Of a stretch of DNA of 64,000 bases, positions 1 through 10,021 are shown one piece after another; within the stretch, counting starts at the first letter, position 1; every line of letters starts with the position of its first letter. This stretch comes from Platynereis dumerilii (Eukaryota; Annelida; Polychaeta; Phyllodocida; Nereididae). Location of the stretch: assembly GCA_026936325.1 (NCBI GenBank), contig JAPTHN010000008.1, forward strand, positions 52,059,706 through 52,123,705. The letters are read 5' to 3'. The position numbers and the translations under genes are program-made. Under the pieces are notes generated by a model, which saw only the letters and a list, made by a program, of their open reading frames with translations, was not told where the DNA came from and made no database searches.

Positions 1-59
1 CACCAAAAGAAGAAGAAGAAGTCCATAGCAGTTCACTTTGAACTCCAGCTGTTTTTGTG

Positions 60-360
60 TTGAAATTTTATTGCAGAATTGCAGAATTCTGCAATTCCAC
101 TCCCAAACTGCAGAATTTATTGCAGAATTGCAGAATTCTGCAATTTCCTCCCAAACTGCAGAATTCATTGCAGAATTCTGCAGTTTCCTGCCAAACTGCA
201 AAATTTATTGCAGAATTGCAGAATTCTGCAATTTCACTCCCAAACTGCAGAATTTATTGCAGAATTGCAGAATTCTGCAGTTTCACTCCCAAACTGCAGA
301 ATTCATTGCAGAATTGCAGAATGCTGCAGGTTTATTTGAAACTGCAGAATATGCAGTTAC
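60..360. repeat. GCAGAATT minisatellite, block 1
   Basis: About six tandem copies of a 48-49 bp unit built from GCAGAATT, with CTGCAG and GAATTC sites in each unit and a spacer ending CCCAAA. The core TTGCAGAATTCTGCAA is itself palindromic. All three forward frames stay open because the unit contains no forward stop codon; this is a base-composition effect and not evidence for a gene. Copies differ by a few substitutions and by 1-2 bp in length, so a translated frame would rotate from copy to copy. The array decays after about 360 into diverged CTGCAGAA motifs. Confidence 0.9.
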
Positions 361-627
361 CTACCTGCAGAAGTGCATAAAACCTCCCAGGCTGCAGAAT
401 TCCTACAGAACTACAGATTCTGCTGCAGAAACTTTTCAGAAAGCTGCTGGGACAGGTGAGCATCAAAACCCCAGACCTCCCAACCGACCCCCGAACCGCT
501 ACTCCTCTCCCCCCCCCAACCAACGTTTCCTGGGTAGTGGCAAGACCCTTGTTGAAGAGGTCTGAACTTAACAGATGCATTGCAATTGATAAGCTGGATT
601 AAATACCAGAGGTTCACAAATACTGCA

Positions 628-925
628 TGGAGCTGCAGAACTGCAGAATTTATTGCAGAATTGCAGAATTCTGCAGTTTCCTCCAAAACTGCAGAATTTA
701 TTACAGAATTGCAGAATTCTGCAGTTTCACTGCAGAACTGCAGAATTTATTGCAGAATTGCAGAATTCTGCAATTTCCTTCCAAACTGCAGAATTTATTG
801 CAGAATTGCAGAATTCTGCAGTTTCACTGCAGAACTGCAGAATTTATTGCAGAATTGCAGAATTCTGCAATTTCCTTCCAAACTGCAGAATTTATTGCAG
901 AATTGCAGAATTGCAGGAAGAAATT
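628..925. repeat. GCAGAATT minisatellite, block 2
   Basis: Second block of the same 48-bp family, about six units, separated from block 1 by roughly 200 bp of C-rich sequence without the repeat. Spacer variants (TTTCCTTCCAAA and TTTCACTGCAGAA) alternate, suggesting a higher-order unit of about 96 bp. The flanking 361-627 stretch shows no gene. Confidence 0.9.
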
Positions 926-930
926 TAAAT

Positions 931-1330
931 GTACTGGAAAAACTGGCCAAAAATATACTTAGTTAAAAAAAAACACAATGATTGATGATAAGCATTGATG
1001 TATGGAGGGAAAAATCCGGGGGGGGGGGGGAGTGAGTGGCACTTGCCTGAATTTTATACCATGTCCTATGAAAATTCCAGGAAACCCCTGATTTTCAATA
1101 ATAAAGGATCAGTGTCCGTTTTTCATAGTCAACTCCAATAAATTATTCAAATAATTGACAAAGGCACAGTGTAAATATGTATATAATTATATAAGCCTAC
1201 AAACTTTTATTTTGACAAACCGAATAACATAAAAGATACATGTTTCATCAATATCAATACAAAGCAAAATCAAAGTCTACAATAATCTAAAGAAGGCTCA
1301 AAACACAGTTAAGTATGATATTATTAATAT
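931..1330. other. Non-coding; G tract and dispersed-repeat scrap
   Basis: No gene seen. A run of 13 G lies at 1018-1030. The stretch at about 1128-1180 (AACTCCAATAAATTATTCAA onward) recurs at 24283-24340, so it is a short piece of a dispersed repeat of unknown class. Confidence 0.6.
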
Positions 1331-1699
1331 TAGGGCTCTATATCGTTGCCGACATTCGATACGATACGTATCATCGATACTCTTGATCGATACACGATTC
1401 GTACCGTCGGTCCGCAAATTCGGGCCGATCCGCATTTTAGAAATACGCAACCCCGCAAACCGAATTTTTGGCCCGGAAAGTCGAATCTCGCATCAGAGCG
1501 GACGTCAAGATTACGCCGTGCTCGAGTTCATTTCATGATTTTGTGGACATTTTATGTCAAATCTCGGCAATAAAACGACTTTTTGAGCTGGATATAGCGT
1601 TATTGAACCGAACCGAAAGTGCTGCTTTGAAAACCGGTTCGGGAACCGACCAGACTGTACCGGTACGGCCGGTATTTATCGAACCGATGTAGACCCCTA
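1331..1699. mobile_element. hAT-type MITE, 369 bp
   Basis: Terminal inverted repeats TAGGGSTCTAYATCG are flanked by a perfect 8-bp target duplication ATTAATAT (1323-1330 and 1700-1707). An 8-bp duplication with TAGGG-type ends is the usual signature of the hAT superfamily. The element has no transposase and is unusually CpG-rich (many TACG, ATCG and CCGG words) in an AT-rich neighbourhood. The intact CpGs and perfect duplication suggest a fairly young insertion. Short reading frames inside it are not convincing genes. Confidence 0.85.
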
Positions 1700-2324
1700 A
1701 TTAATATGTAAATGACAAAGCCATGAAATTCGCCCAGCACTAAAAAAGGTTTTCTGGGACTTATAACACTGTGTACCGTTTGCTCTGTGCGAAGCGACCC
1801 AGTTAAGGCTTGGGTTTGGCTTCAGTCAATGCTTTAGACAGTTTAACAGATATTTTTTGTGCCTTAAGTGAAACTACATCTTTCGTGCGAATTCAATCAA
1901 ATGTTAATATAGCCAGTATGCTAGATTATATTCTCACCTATACAGTGCACATTTTTATACACGTATATCAAAATATTTTTTGTTGTCAAAGATTACGTGA
2001 TTCTAATAAGAGGGTCTTTGGAACAACTGGACTATTTTGTGCATTTTTGATAAAATTGGGTACTTACACTATGTTTTAGGCTGAAATATTCTCCAATGTG
2101 CTTCACTATGCTGGTATGGATATATTTGTAATGTATCCTTCAGCTTGCAATGAAAAAATTCTGCTGAATCATAGTGTTTTAGTTTAGGTTCGGCTTAGAA
2201 CTTACGGGTTTGGCTTTTTTGAACGCTGGTGTTGTAAATATGTATGGGTTTCATACTTATAATTTTTTGGTTTGGCATGTCAATATAACTGACCTCTTTT
2301 GTTGCATTCAGTAATATGTACAAA

Positions 2325-3570
2325 CTAGTAAAGCCCATTGAAATTGCAGAAAAGGATAATTAAAGAGGAAGGAAACTTGCGATTTTGAAATGATTTTATG
2401 AGAAGAAGGAGAGGGTTTAGGACGGTTCTGTGAAGGCTGTGGCTTTGAATAGCAGAAAGGGCCTACAATTATAAAAGTTTGTATGAAGCCTACAAGGTAA
2501 ACCTAGTCTATGCAATGCATGTACATATAATTTCGCATATTGTACTAATGACTGAAGTAATCAGCTGATTATGTCTGCCAAAATTGGTTGAGATTTGAGA
2601 GGGAATTGTGAATGTGGATTGCGTTTAAAAGGTAAAGAGCAATTTATATAGCTTTGATATGTATACACAATTGAAAATGAAAAGCAACTTGTCCGCAGTC
2701 TAATTATTGATACCTTCAATTGTTGCTAGGGAAGTAAGGCTATGTGCTTCGACTTGCCCAAGTTGGCAATATAGCCATGTGCATTTGCCTGGAATTTGGC
2801 TGCAGTAGGATAGTAAACAAATGTAGGACTATTATGGGATGGCAACCACAATGGGAAAGAGAGCTGAATGGAAGAGGAAACTGTAATAGAAACATGTCGA
2901 GAAGGCAGTGCAAGTTGTTGGTATTTGGATAAAAAGGTAAAAAATCAACAAGAAATGAACAGAAGGTGTCAGACCAATGTGTCAGACCCAATTAAAATCT
3001 GTCAATGTGGTCACATGACTCGGCTGTAATATGCTGTACTAGAAAATACCCATGAGCGGCATATTTAAGGGGGGGGGGCATTGGGGCAGTGAAAAGCAAT
3101 TCAGTATTGGATAGAAATGATGTGAATAAAGGAAATTGAAATGCAGAGTGTATGGCATGATGTGTAATAGGAATTGCCTAAGAGATTTGTAATTGTGAGC
3201 ATGAATGGCATAGAGACAGCCCAGTAGGTGGGAGATCAGTTGAGATGTATGCCACAGCTACATCTGGAGGGAAGGAGAGACACTACAATGACCCCTGCCC
3301 CCCCCCCCTGGAGAAATAAATGAATGGTACATTGCATAATGATGGTGGAAAGTGAAAGTACATGTTATGTAGTGAAGTGGTTGAATCGAGGGGATAAGTG
3401 GAGGTGGAAGGTGGCTGGAAGGTGATGGATATGAAAGGTATGGAGAAAGTAGGAAGACATGTGTATGAGAGGTGGGGAAAGAAGTGCAAGAGGTGGCATG
3501 CAGGCACTTTGAAAAGGTGACCTGTGAAGAACCTCTGACCTGATTGTTGTTGTAATATTAAGTAGGATGA
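2325..3570. other. Purine-rich insertion in the left arm of the Chapaev-like element
   Basis: The uninterrupted right arm reads straight through the point where this block sits (AATATGTACAAA joined to TGCAGAAT). The block is therefore either an insertion in the left arm or material deleted from the right arm. It is strongly A/G-biased on the plus strand, with G runs at about 3070-3079, and a C-run at about 3297-3308. No terminal inverted repeat, clear target duplication or gene was found in it. Confidence 0.55.
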
Positions 3571-3708
3571 TGCAGAATATCTAGATGCTGCCAACATTTT
3601 CAATCATGGGCAGGATGGATGGACATGAAAGAGGAGAAGCCCATGGAAATGCGAGTGAACATTAGTGCAGAGTTTGTGGATTAAAATTTTTCATGAAGAC
3701 AGCTAGTT

Positions 3709-3803
3709 AGCGGCTATTTAAGCCTTTAAGGGGTCTCCTGACTCTATGTAAAATTTCTTTTGAGTCAAATAAATATATTCTGAGTCTGAGTCTGAGTCTA
3801 TAA
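3709..3803 (+). mobile_element. Short 5'-truncated retroposon tail
   Basis: About 95 bp present in the left arm of the Chapaev-like element but absent from the right arm. It ends AATAAATATATTC followed by a CTGAGT microsatellite, as expected for the 3' end of a LINE or a LINE-mobilised SINE with a short repeated tail. The parent family cannot be named. Confidence 0.55.
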
Positions 3804-4216
3804 CAAATATGTGCAAAAAACAGAATTTGTCAGTTTTTTCCTGTATAGTGTGTCGGCTGGTATTGTTGTCATTAGTGGTTGTTTTACTCAGTTTCAAATT
3901 GGACAAGAAAATGAAAATCAGTTAGGCTTGAAACTCCAACTGCATCTTTCTATGGGCCTTCTTGAATGAAATGTCAAAAGGCGCTGGCTTGAGAACTTGG
4001 AGCCACACGCTTCGCATAGATGTTCTTGTGTGTCATGCTTCTCTCTTCTGTGCCTTGCTAGGGATGATTTTCTCAAGAGCACATATCACAACATGATTTG
4101 TGGTGATTAATGCAGTTGTGATATTTTAATGATCTTTCACATTTGTTTGATATCTAATGACAATACTACAGCAGGCATGTCTCGAAAAGTATGATAAACT
4201 ATGATAATACCACGTA

Positions 4217-4410
4217 CAGGCGATTTCATTAGTACTCGATTCTAAGGTTCCTGACCCACAAAATACATGGCATTTTTGGTTCATCTGATTGGTTTAGACC
4301 TGACAGAACGTCACACAGCTGATATATCAAATGTAGCAAGTGCTTGTTTAGCATTGATTCCTGGCAGCCAAGTGAGAATGACCAGAATCGCGTGCTAATG
4401 AAATCACCTG
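4217..4410. mobile_element. TA-flanked MITE, copy 1 (194 bp)
   Basis: Begins CAGGCGATTTCATTAG, ends with the inverse complement of CAGGTGATTTCATTAG, and is flanked by TA on both sides, as in Tc1/mariner-type insertions. It is about 80% similar to 23964-24160 over its whole length. The first 13 bases of the end (CAGRYGATTTCAT) are shared with the 1.2-1.5 kb TA-flanked elements at 40499 and 45120, so all are probably one family. It is nested in the Chapaev-like element and therefore younger than it. Confidence 0.8.
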
Positions 4411-4723
4411 TAATTCCAAATAAACATGCTGTATTTTGTAATACTTATCACTTGTGAAATTACATGCAGCTGTAAAATCACAGTTAGTTATAAAGCTTGT
4501 ATGTCGCCTGAATAAAATGCTGTCCAACAGAAAGATAAGAGTCATATTAAGCCTATCCATACAACCAAGTTTACTGTCATTCAAAGCTATATATATGATT
4601 CTTTCAAAAATGTACACAAACAGTTTTCATGCCGTAAAAAAATATTGTTATTGTGTACTAATCATGAAATGCAGGGCTCTCCTCAAGTAGTTTAAGGCTT
4701 CACAATCAACTAAACTCACTTAA

Positions 4724-5527
4724 GGTGGCTCGATACTCGTGAACTTTCTAAGATAGGATTTCTCAAAAATAGTTTAGAATGATCCAAAATATAGTTTACA
4801 GCAAGGATATGTAAAAAAAAGTGGTCGCAACCAGCCTTTTTTTCAAAATATTTGAGGTTATGTACAAGAAAGTCAGTCCACGCAAACCTGAAAAACTCAA
4901 TTTTTTTCTTATCTTTCTTTCTGTAAAGTTTGTCCTGCCATTCAGTGGTCATGCATCCCATATTATGAAATGAAGCATGAAATTGAAGAAGAAACTTCAA
5001 TGGAACTGCTGATTACAATTTCAAAGAGATATATTTAGTTTAAAGGACTTTCCAAGGGGCTCGGAATAAAAGTTTTGATTTTGACAATTAAAATTTTTTT
5101 TATAGACCATGGCGCTAAAAAAAATTGACGGGATAGGATTTCTCATTTTTTTGTCATTAATTTCCAAATATTGTTAGGAACAATAAAATGCATAAGAGAA
5201 GGTTTGCTACCGCGACAGAAATTGAGATAAACATTTATTTATATCTCAAAGTCAATTTTTAGAAATTAGACCTGCTTGCCGAAAATCGCGTGTAAAAAGT
5301 TTCTATTCGGACCATAAAGCTGAATCTCTGGCATGTTATAGTGCTGTTCATAGCGCATCTAATGCTTTAAACCAGAAGTTTCTAACCCTAATAGAAGTGA
5401 CGCAAATGACAAACGAAGCGGCAGTCGCACGGAATTATAAAAAACCAAAAAAGCAGTCCACACTGCTCAGCAGACTGTTGTTGCTATGGTGACGCCGCCA
5501 TTGCTGCACCATGAGTAGCGAGCCACC
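4724..5527. mobile_element. TTAA-flanked DNA transposon, 804 bp
   Basis: Ends GGTGGCTCGATACTCGTG and, at the right, the inverse of GGTGGCTCGCTACTCATG, with TTAA at 4720-4723 and 5528-5531. TTAA duplication is made by piggyBac, Kolobok and Sola3; the GGTGGC ends lack the CCC start usual for piggyBac, so Kolobok-like is more likely but not certain. No transposase is seen. Nested in the Chapaev-like element. Confidence 0.75.
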
Positions 5528-6701
5528 TTAATTATGGAAAACATGTAATTCTGTTGATTGGAAGTGTATACTGTACTTTAAATCTATCAGTTTATGATCT
5601 GTCAATGCATGTTTTTAAATGTTACATAGAATTGGCGGAGGAATTACTACCTTTAATTGAAGATGATGATTAGTAATGTTTAATACTCATTGGCATTAAT
5701 AAATTTGTTCATTTGGTGGTATTTGTGCTGACATTAAGGTACGGGGATTAGTGTCAATGACACTGTGTCATTGTGCTTATCCTAAGGTATCTGGTGATAT
5801 AGTAATACATGTTTCAAATTCGAAGTGATACAGTATTGACTGTATGATTTCCAAATGCTACATGATAAACCGTAGCCTATACCCCATGGTATGTGGTGGA
5901 AACTATGTTAATTGGTAAGGGTAAAAGGGTTGACTGTACCAAAAATGCAGATTTTATTTTAAGGTACAGGAAAAAACTGACAAATTCCGTTTTTTGCACA
6001 TTTTTGTTGTACTTGCTGTCTTCGTGTAAAATTTTAGTCCACAAACTCTGCACTGATGTTCAGCCTCATTTCCACGGGCTTTTCCTCTTTCATGTCCGTC
6101 CATCCTGCCCATGATTGAAAATGTTGGCCGCATCTAGCTATTCTGCATTTGTACATATTGCTAAATGCAACAAAAGAGGTCAGTTACTATTGACACACCA
6201 AACCACAAAAATATAAGTATGAAACCCCTACATATTTACAACACCAGAGTTCAAAAAAGCCAAACCCGTAAGTTCTAAGCCAAACCTAAACTAAAACACT
6301 ATGTTTCAGTAGAATTTTTTCATTGTAAGCTTAAGGATACATTACAAATATATCCATACAAGCAAAGTGAAGCACATTGGAGAATATTTCAGCCTCAAAC
6401 ATAGTATAAGTACCCAATTTTATCAAAAAATGCACAATAAAGTCCAGTTGTTCCAAAGTCCCTCTTATTAGAATCACGTAATCTTTGACAACAAAAAATA
6501 TTTTGATATATAAAAATATGCCCTGTATAGGTGAGAATATAATCTAGCATACTGGCTATATTAACATTTGATTGAATTTGCATGAAAGATGTAGTTTCAT
6601 TTAAGGCACAAAAAATATCTGTTAAACTGTCTAAAGCGTTGACTGAAGCCAAACCCAAGCCTTAACTGGGTCGCTTCGCATAGAGCAAACGGTACACAGT
6701 G

Positions 6702-7396
6702 ATAATGTTACCATAACTTTCATTAAATCTATTTCATATTCAATGTATAAAAGGCAGTTTTGTTACTGTTTCAAAAATTTGAAAGACGGATCGATATATA
6801 GAAATAGAGAGAAATTTATACTAGAAACTATGAGAAAGATAAAATTGATCAAAAATAGAATATAGATAGATAGATAGATAGATAGATAGGATAGCAAATA
6901 AATAGGATTAAGGATAAATAGAATTGATAGTAATCAGCTAAATAGTAAAGAGGAAGACAATACTGAAAGCTGCCAAATTTAAGTCGTGGCTAGATTGTTG
7001 ATATTACATAATAGTGATTTAAAAAACAATAACATGATCTGCACGTAGCTTAATTGCTCACTGTTACATAATCATTACTTGACAAAGATTATGTAACTTC
7101 AATTTTGTTATGTTTTCTTGTTGTCTGTTTTGAAATAAAATGAATCACATGTTAATAACGTAATTCAGCTGGTCAAGGCTTACTGTTCCATAAAAATTAT
7201 AGATACAGGGATTATTCATGGACCTACTTGACCTAATTTCCTGCTGTCGACCATTGATGTTGAGACCATTCTTGTGCTCAATTCGCTGTGCGAATATTAC
7301 AATACTGGTACCAGTTCTAGTGGTTAAACCTGCAAATGTTCGGTGTTTTTTATGAAGAGTGTCCAATATCAGTTTAGATTATCAATCAAAAGATAG
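6702..7396. other. Non-coding stretch with GATA microsatellite
   Basis: A GATA run lies at 6863-6889. The rest shows no gene or repeat that I recognise. Confidence 0.6.
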
Positions 7397-7408
7397 GGCA
7401 TTATCCTA

Positions 7409-8686
7409 CTTTAGCCCCTTGAGGGTTTAAACATTTTATAGGTATTTCCATAGCTATTGATCAACAAAAACTGAAACGGAAAAATAACTCAAATATGTTT
7501 CCAGTCTGTATATCACAGAATAAATACTGTAAAAGTGTGAAGGGAGATCATTACCAAGAATACTCACAGTTATATGTTTCTTAAAACATTCAAACTGAAG
7601 TGTGATATATTGCAAAATACTGTCTTATATATATACTCCCACTTTAGCCCCCTTTCCCATTGACTGTACCATTGAAAAGGGGGCTAATGTAGGAGTATAT
7701 ATAGACACTAGGGTATAGCAAAAACTGTCTTATTATATTCCTGCTTTAGCCCCCTTTTCCATTGACAGTACCATTGAAAAGGGGGCTAAAGTAGGAGTAT
7801 ATATAGACAGTTGGATATAGCAAAAACTGTCTTATTATACTCCTGCTTTAGCCCCCTTTTCCATTGACAGTACCATTAAAAAGGGGGCTAAAGCAGGAGT
7901 ATATATAGACAGTAGGATATAGCAAAAACTGTCTTATTATACTCCTGCTTTAGCCCCCTTTTCCATTGACAGTACCATCAAAAAGGGGGCTAAAGCAGGA
8001 GTATATATAGACAGTAGGATATAGCAAAAACTGTCTTATTATACTCCTGCTTTAGCCCCCTTTTCCATTGACAGTACCATTAAAAAGGGGGCTAAAGCAG
8101 AAGTATATATAGACAGTAGGATATTGCAAAAACTGTCTTGTTATACTCCTGCTTTAGCCCCCTTTTCAATTGACAGTACCATTGAAAAGGGGGCTAAAGC
8201 AGGAGTATATATATATAAGACAGTATTTTGCTATATTTTAGTGGTATTTCTACTGTATAAGCGTCATTGTGTTTATACAAAAGATGGCGTTTATACAGTC
8301 AAAGTAACAAAGAAACACTCGTCTCTTTCTAAAAATAATACTGTCTTATATATACTCCTGCTTTAGCCCCCTTTTCCATTGACAGTACCATTGAAAAGGG
8401 GGCTAAAGCAGGAGTATATAAGACAGTATTTTATATATCCTACTGTCTTATATATACTCCTGCTTTAGCCCCCTTTTCAATGGTACTGTCAATGGAAAAG
8501 GGGGCTAAAGCAGGAGTATAATAAGACAGTATTTTGATAAATAGTTAGACAATTATTTCTTTGTTACATTAACTGTATAAGCGTCATCTTGTGTATGAAG
8601 ATAATGACGTTTATACAGTAAAAATTACCACCACTATTTGCTATGAAAAAAGGGCCTAAATGTTTAGACCCCTGAGGGGGCCAATG
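7409..8686. mobile_element. Palindromic foldback MITE carrying a hairpin satellite
   Basis: Flanked by TA (7407-7408, 8687-8688). The left end CTTTAGCCCCTTGAGGG is similar, inverted, to the right end (read on minus: CATTGGCCCCCTCAGGGG), and both continue into AAACATTT. The right half (about 8240-8640) is a large palindrome centred near 8440. It contains two hairpin units in opposite orientation and paired inner arms beginning CTGTATAA with CGTCAT. The left half carries a tandem expansion of the same hairpin. It sits in the left end of the putative CACTA-like element and so is younger. Confidence 0.7.
7633..8212. repeat. 102-bp tandem array of perfect hairpins (6 units)
   Basis: The word CTGCTTTAGC recurs at 7741, 7843, 7945, 8047 and 8149, exactly 102 bp apart, with a diverged first unit before them. 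Each unit is a hairpin with 22-bp arms (ACTCCTGCTTTAGCCCCCTT plus TT, and its inverse) around an 18-bp asymmetric loop. The 40-bp spacer has its own AGACAGT...ACTGTCT pairing. Two further units at about 8350 and 8452 face each other. The loop in the last unit is the inverse complement of the loop in the others. Confidence 0.93.
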
Positions 8687-8688
8687 TA

Positions 8689-9015
8689 CACTGTAAAACC
8701 GAAACCGTTGGTTTAACGGCATTACCGGCAGCAAATTAGCCGGTAACTTGCCGTAAAATTAACGGTAATGCCGTTATTCAATTTACGACAAGTTGCTGTA
8801 AATTTAACACTCTCATGCCGTAATTTGATACAGACGGCAAATTGCCGTAGCTGTAATTTTATGCTAACGGCAAATTGCCGTACACTTTGCCTTAACAGTA
8901 AGCTGCCGTAAATTACAAATTACGCCGTTACGTCATGTTACGGCAATATTGCCTTAATTTAACTACAAATTTTCAAAGCTACTGTGGGGATGACAGCAAG
9001 ATGCCGTAAATTTAA
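8689..9015. repeat. Left CACTG end with subterminal repeats
   Basis: CACTGTAAAACCG is followed by many TTACGGCA/TGCCGTAA words in both orientations until about 9015. Similar words fill 23491-23754. In CACTA elements such subterminal words are transposase-binding sites; that role is inferred here. Confidence 0.75.
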
Positions 9016-9388
9016 TGGTATGTGTGATCAGTACCTTCATATAAAAAATCTAAGCATACTACAGATTTTAATTTCAGTGAATATCCCTTATGGATTGTCA
9101 ATATGTATATTCATTGCAAGGTAATTCAAATTAATTGGCCGGCTATCCTCACTAATGCTATTGTTCGCCTGTGATTGCAGTTCACCAGATGTCACCTTCG
9201 CTCTTTCAGGGAATTACAGTTAATTTCTGCTTTATGCATTGATCATTTTTAGCCTCATACTTTATTGCAACATTATCATTTGAGAAAGAATCAAACACAA
9301 AAGAAAGCTTGTCATAAGAACACATTTATTAGCGGATATAAACAAAAAAACAATTATTAAAATAAATTTTAAATTTTGATTTTATTTC

Positions 9389-9541
9389 TCATTCATCCAA
9401 AAGTCTAAAAGAATATTTATCTAAGTTGAAATTGAAATTTTGTCCATTGGATCTTTCTTGGGTCAAAATGGATTTTTTTTCTTCTTTTGGTTTGCCTCCA
9501 AACTTCGAAGCAACGGATCTCTCTTTTTTGTCGCCTGGTTC
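9389..9541 (-). CDS. Candidate terminal exon of an unidentified gene
   Basis: On the minus strand a T-rich acceptor TTTGCACATTTCAG is followed in phase 0 by 50 codons and a TGA stop at 9389-9391. The peptide is hydrophilic and charged (EPGDKKERSVASKFGG, then a KPKEEKK run) and ends FRLLDE. An AATAAA signal follows within about 10 nt of the stop and another about 70 nt further on. The acceptor, open frame, stop and polyadenylation signal in order look like a real last exon. No domain or homology is recognised, and no upstream exon was confidently found. It could be a last exon of the surrounding transposon or of a host gene. Chance remains possible in AT-rich DNA. Confidence 0.35.
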   Translation of the reverse strand, partial: EPGDKKERSVASKFGGKPKEEKKSILTQERSNGQNFNFNLDKYSFRLLDE

Positions 9542-10021
9542 CTGAAATGTGCAAACATAATGACAAGTAAATGGACAATTTATATGAATGTTGTTTGTCA
9601 TTCTCAGAAAAGTGACAAATTCCTTTTAGGTCAATTTCATAAGAAGGGTTCATAATTGATTATATAATTAGCAGGAGAGAGTGTGCATGTTAAACCATAT
9701 AAAAATTTAGTATGCGAGGGGTGCTCATAAAATTTAATTATTCTAAATATATAATAATGAATTCTTCACTGGGTAATAGTTCTGATATGCATTATGCAGT
9801 TGTAAAGTATTGGGTAATTTGGAAATTTTAAAGTTACGCTTGTTTCCATCAAGGAAAAATGCTCAAGAGAGATTCAGGACCACTGACATTTGAGACCAAG
9901 ATAGCTGAAGCCCGTTGCTTTATTACTTATAAATGTCTTATATGCATAGGATTGACAATGTTTCATTTATCTGGAAAAACAAAAAACAAAGAACAAGAAC
10001 CGATGACTCAGTGTGCAGTAC
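9542..10021. other. No feature recognised
   Basis: AT-rich stretch between the candidate exon and the foldback element; nothing supported. Confidence 0.5.

Larger units (their letters stand above)
1767..6701. mobile_element. Chapaev-like DNA transposon, non-autonomous, 4.9 kb
   Basis: Starts CACTGTGTACCGTTTGCTCT and ends with its inverse complement; the 4-bp duplication ATAA lies at 1763-1766 and 6702-6705. CACTG ends plus a 4-bp duplication fit the Chapaev branch of the CMC group; CACTA proper makes 2-3 bp duplications. The inverted arms are long: 1767-2324 pairs with about 6146-6701 and 3571-3843 pairs with about 5966-6145. The left arm is interrupted by a 1.25-kb block at 2325-3570 and a small retro-insert at 3709-3803. 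No transposase is recognisable in the 2.1-kb centre, which itself holds two further elements. A 383-bp relative with the same ends sits at 54131-54513. The 'MGLASVNALD' reading frame found in both arms is simply part of the repeat. Confidence 0.8.

Noticed and set aside
38-966. Several overlapping open frames of 75-175 codons rich in Cys, Arg and Gln
   Set aside because: All are readings of the stop-free GCAGAATT minisatellite in different frames; no start context, splice signal or codon bias.
1810-2079. Open frame MGLASVNALDSL..., also at 6395-6658 on the minus strand
   Set aside because: The two copies are the inverted arms of one transposon; similarity reflects the repeat, and the frame has no known domain.
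7620-8530. CRISPR-like array (regular repeats and spacers)
   Set aside because: The spacers are near-identical between units, units are palindromic, and the genome is animal; it is a hairpin satellite inside a transposon.
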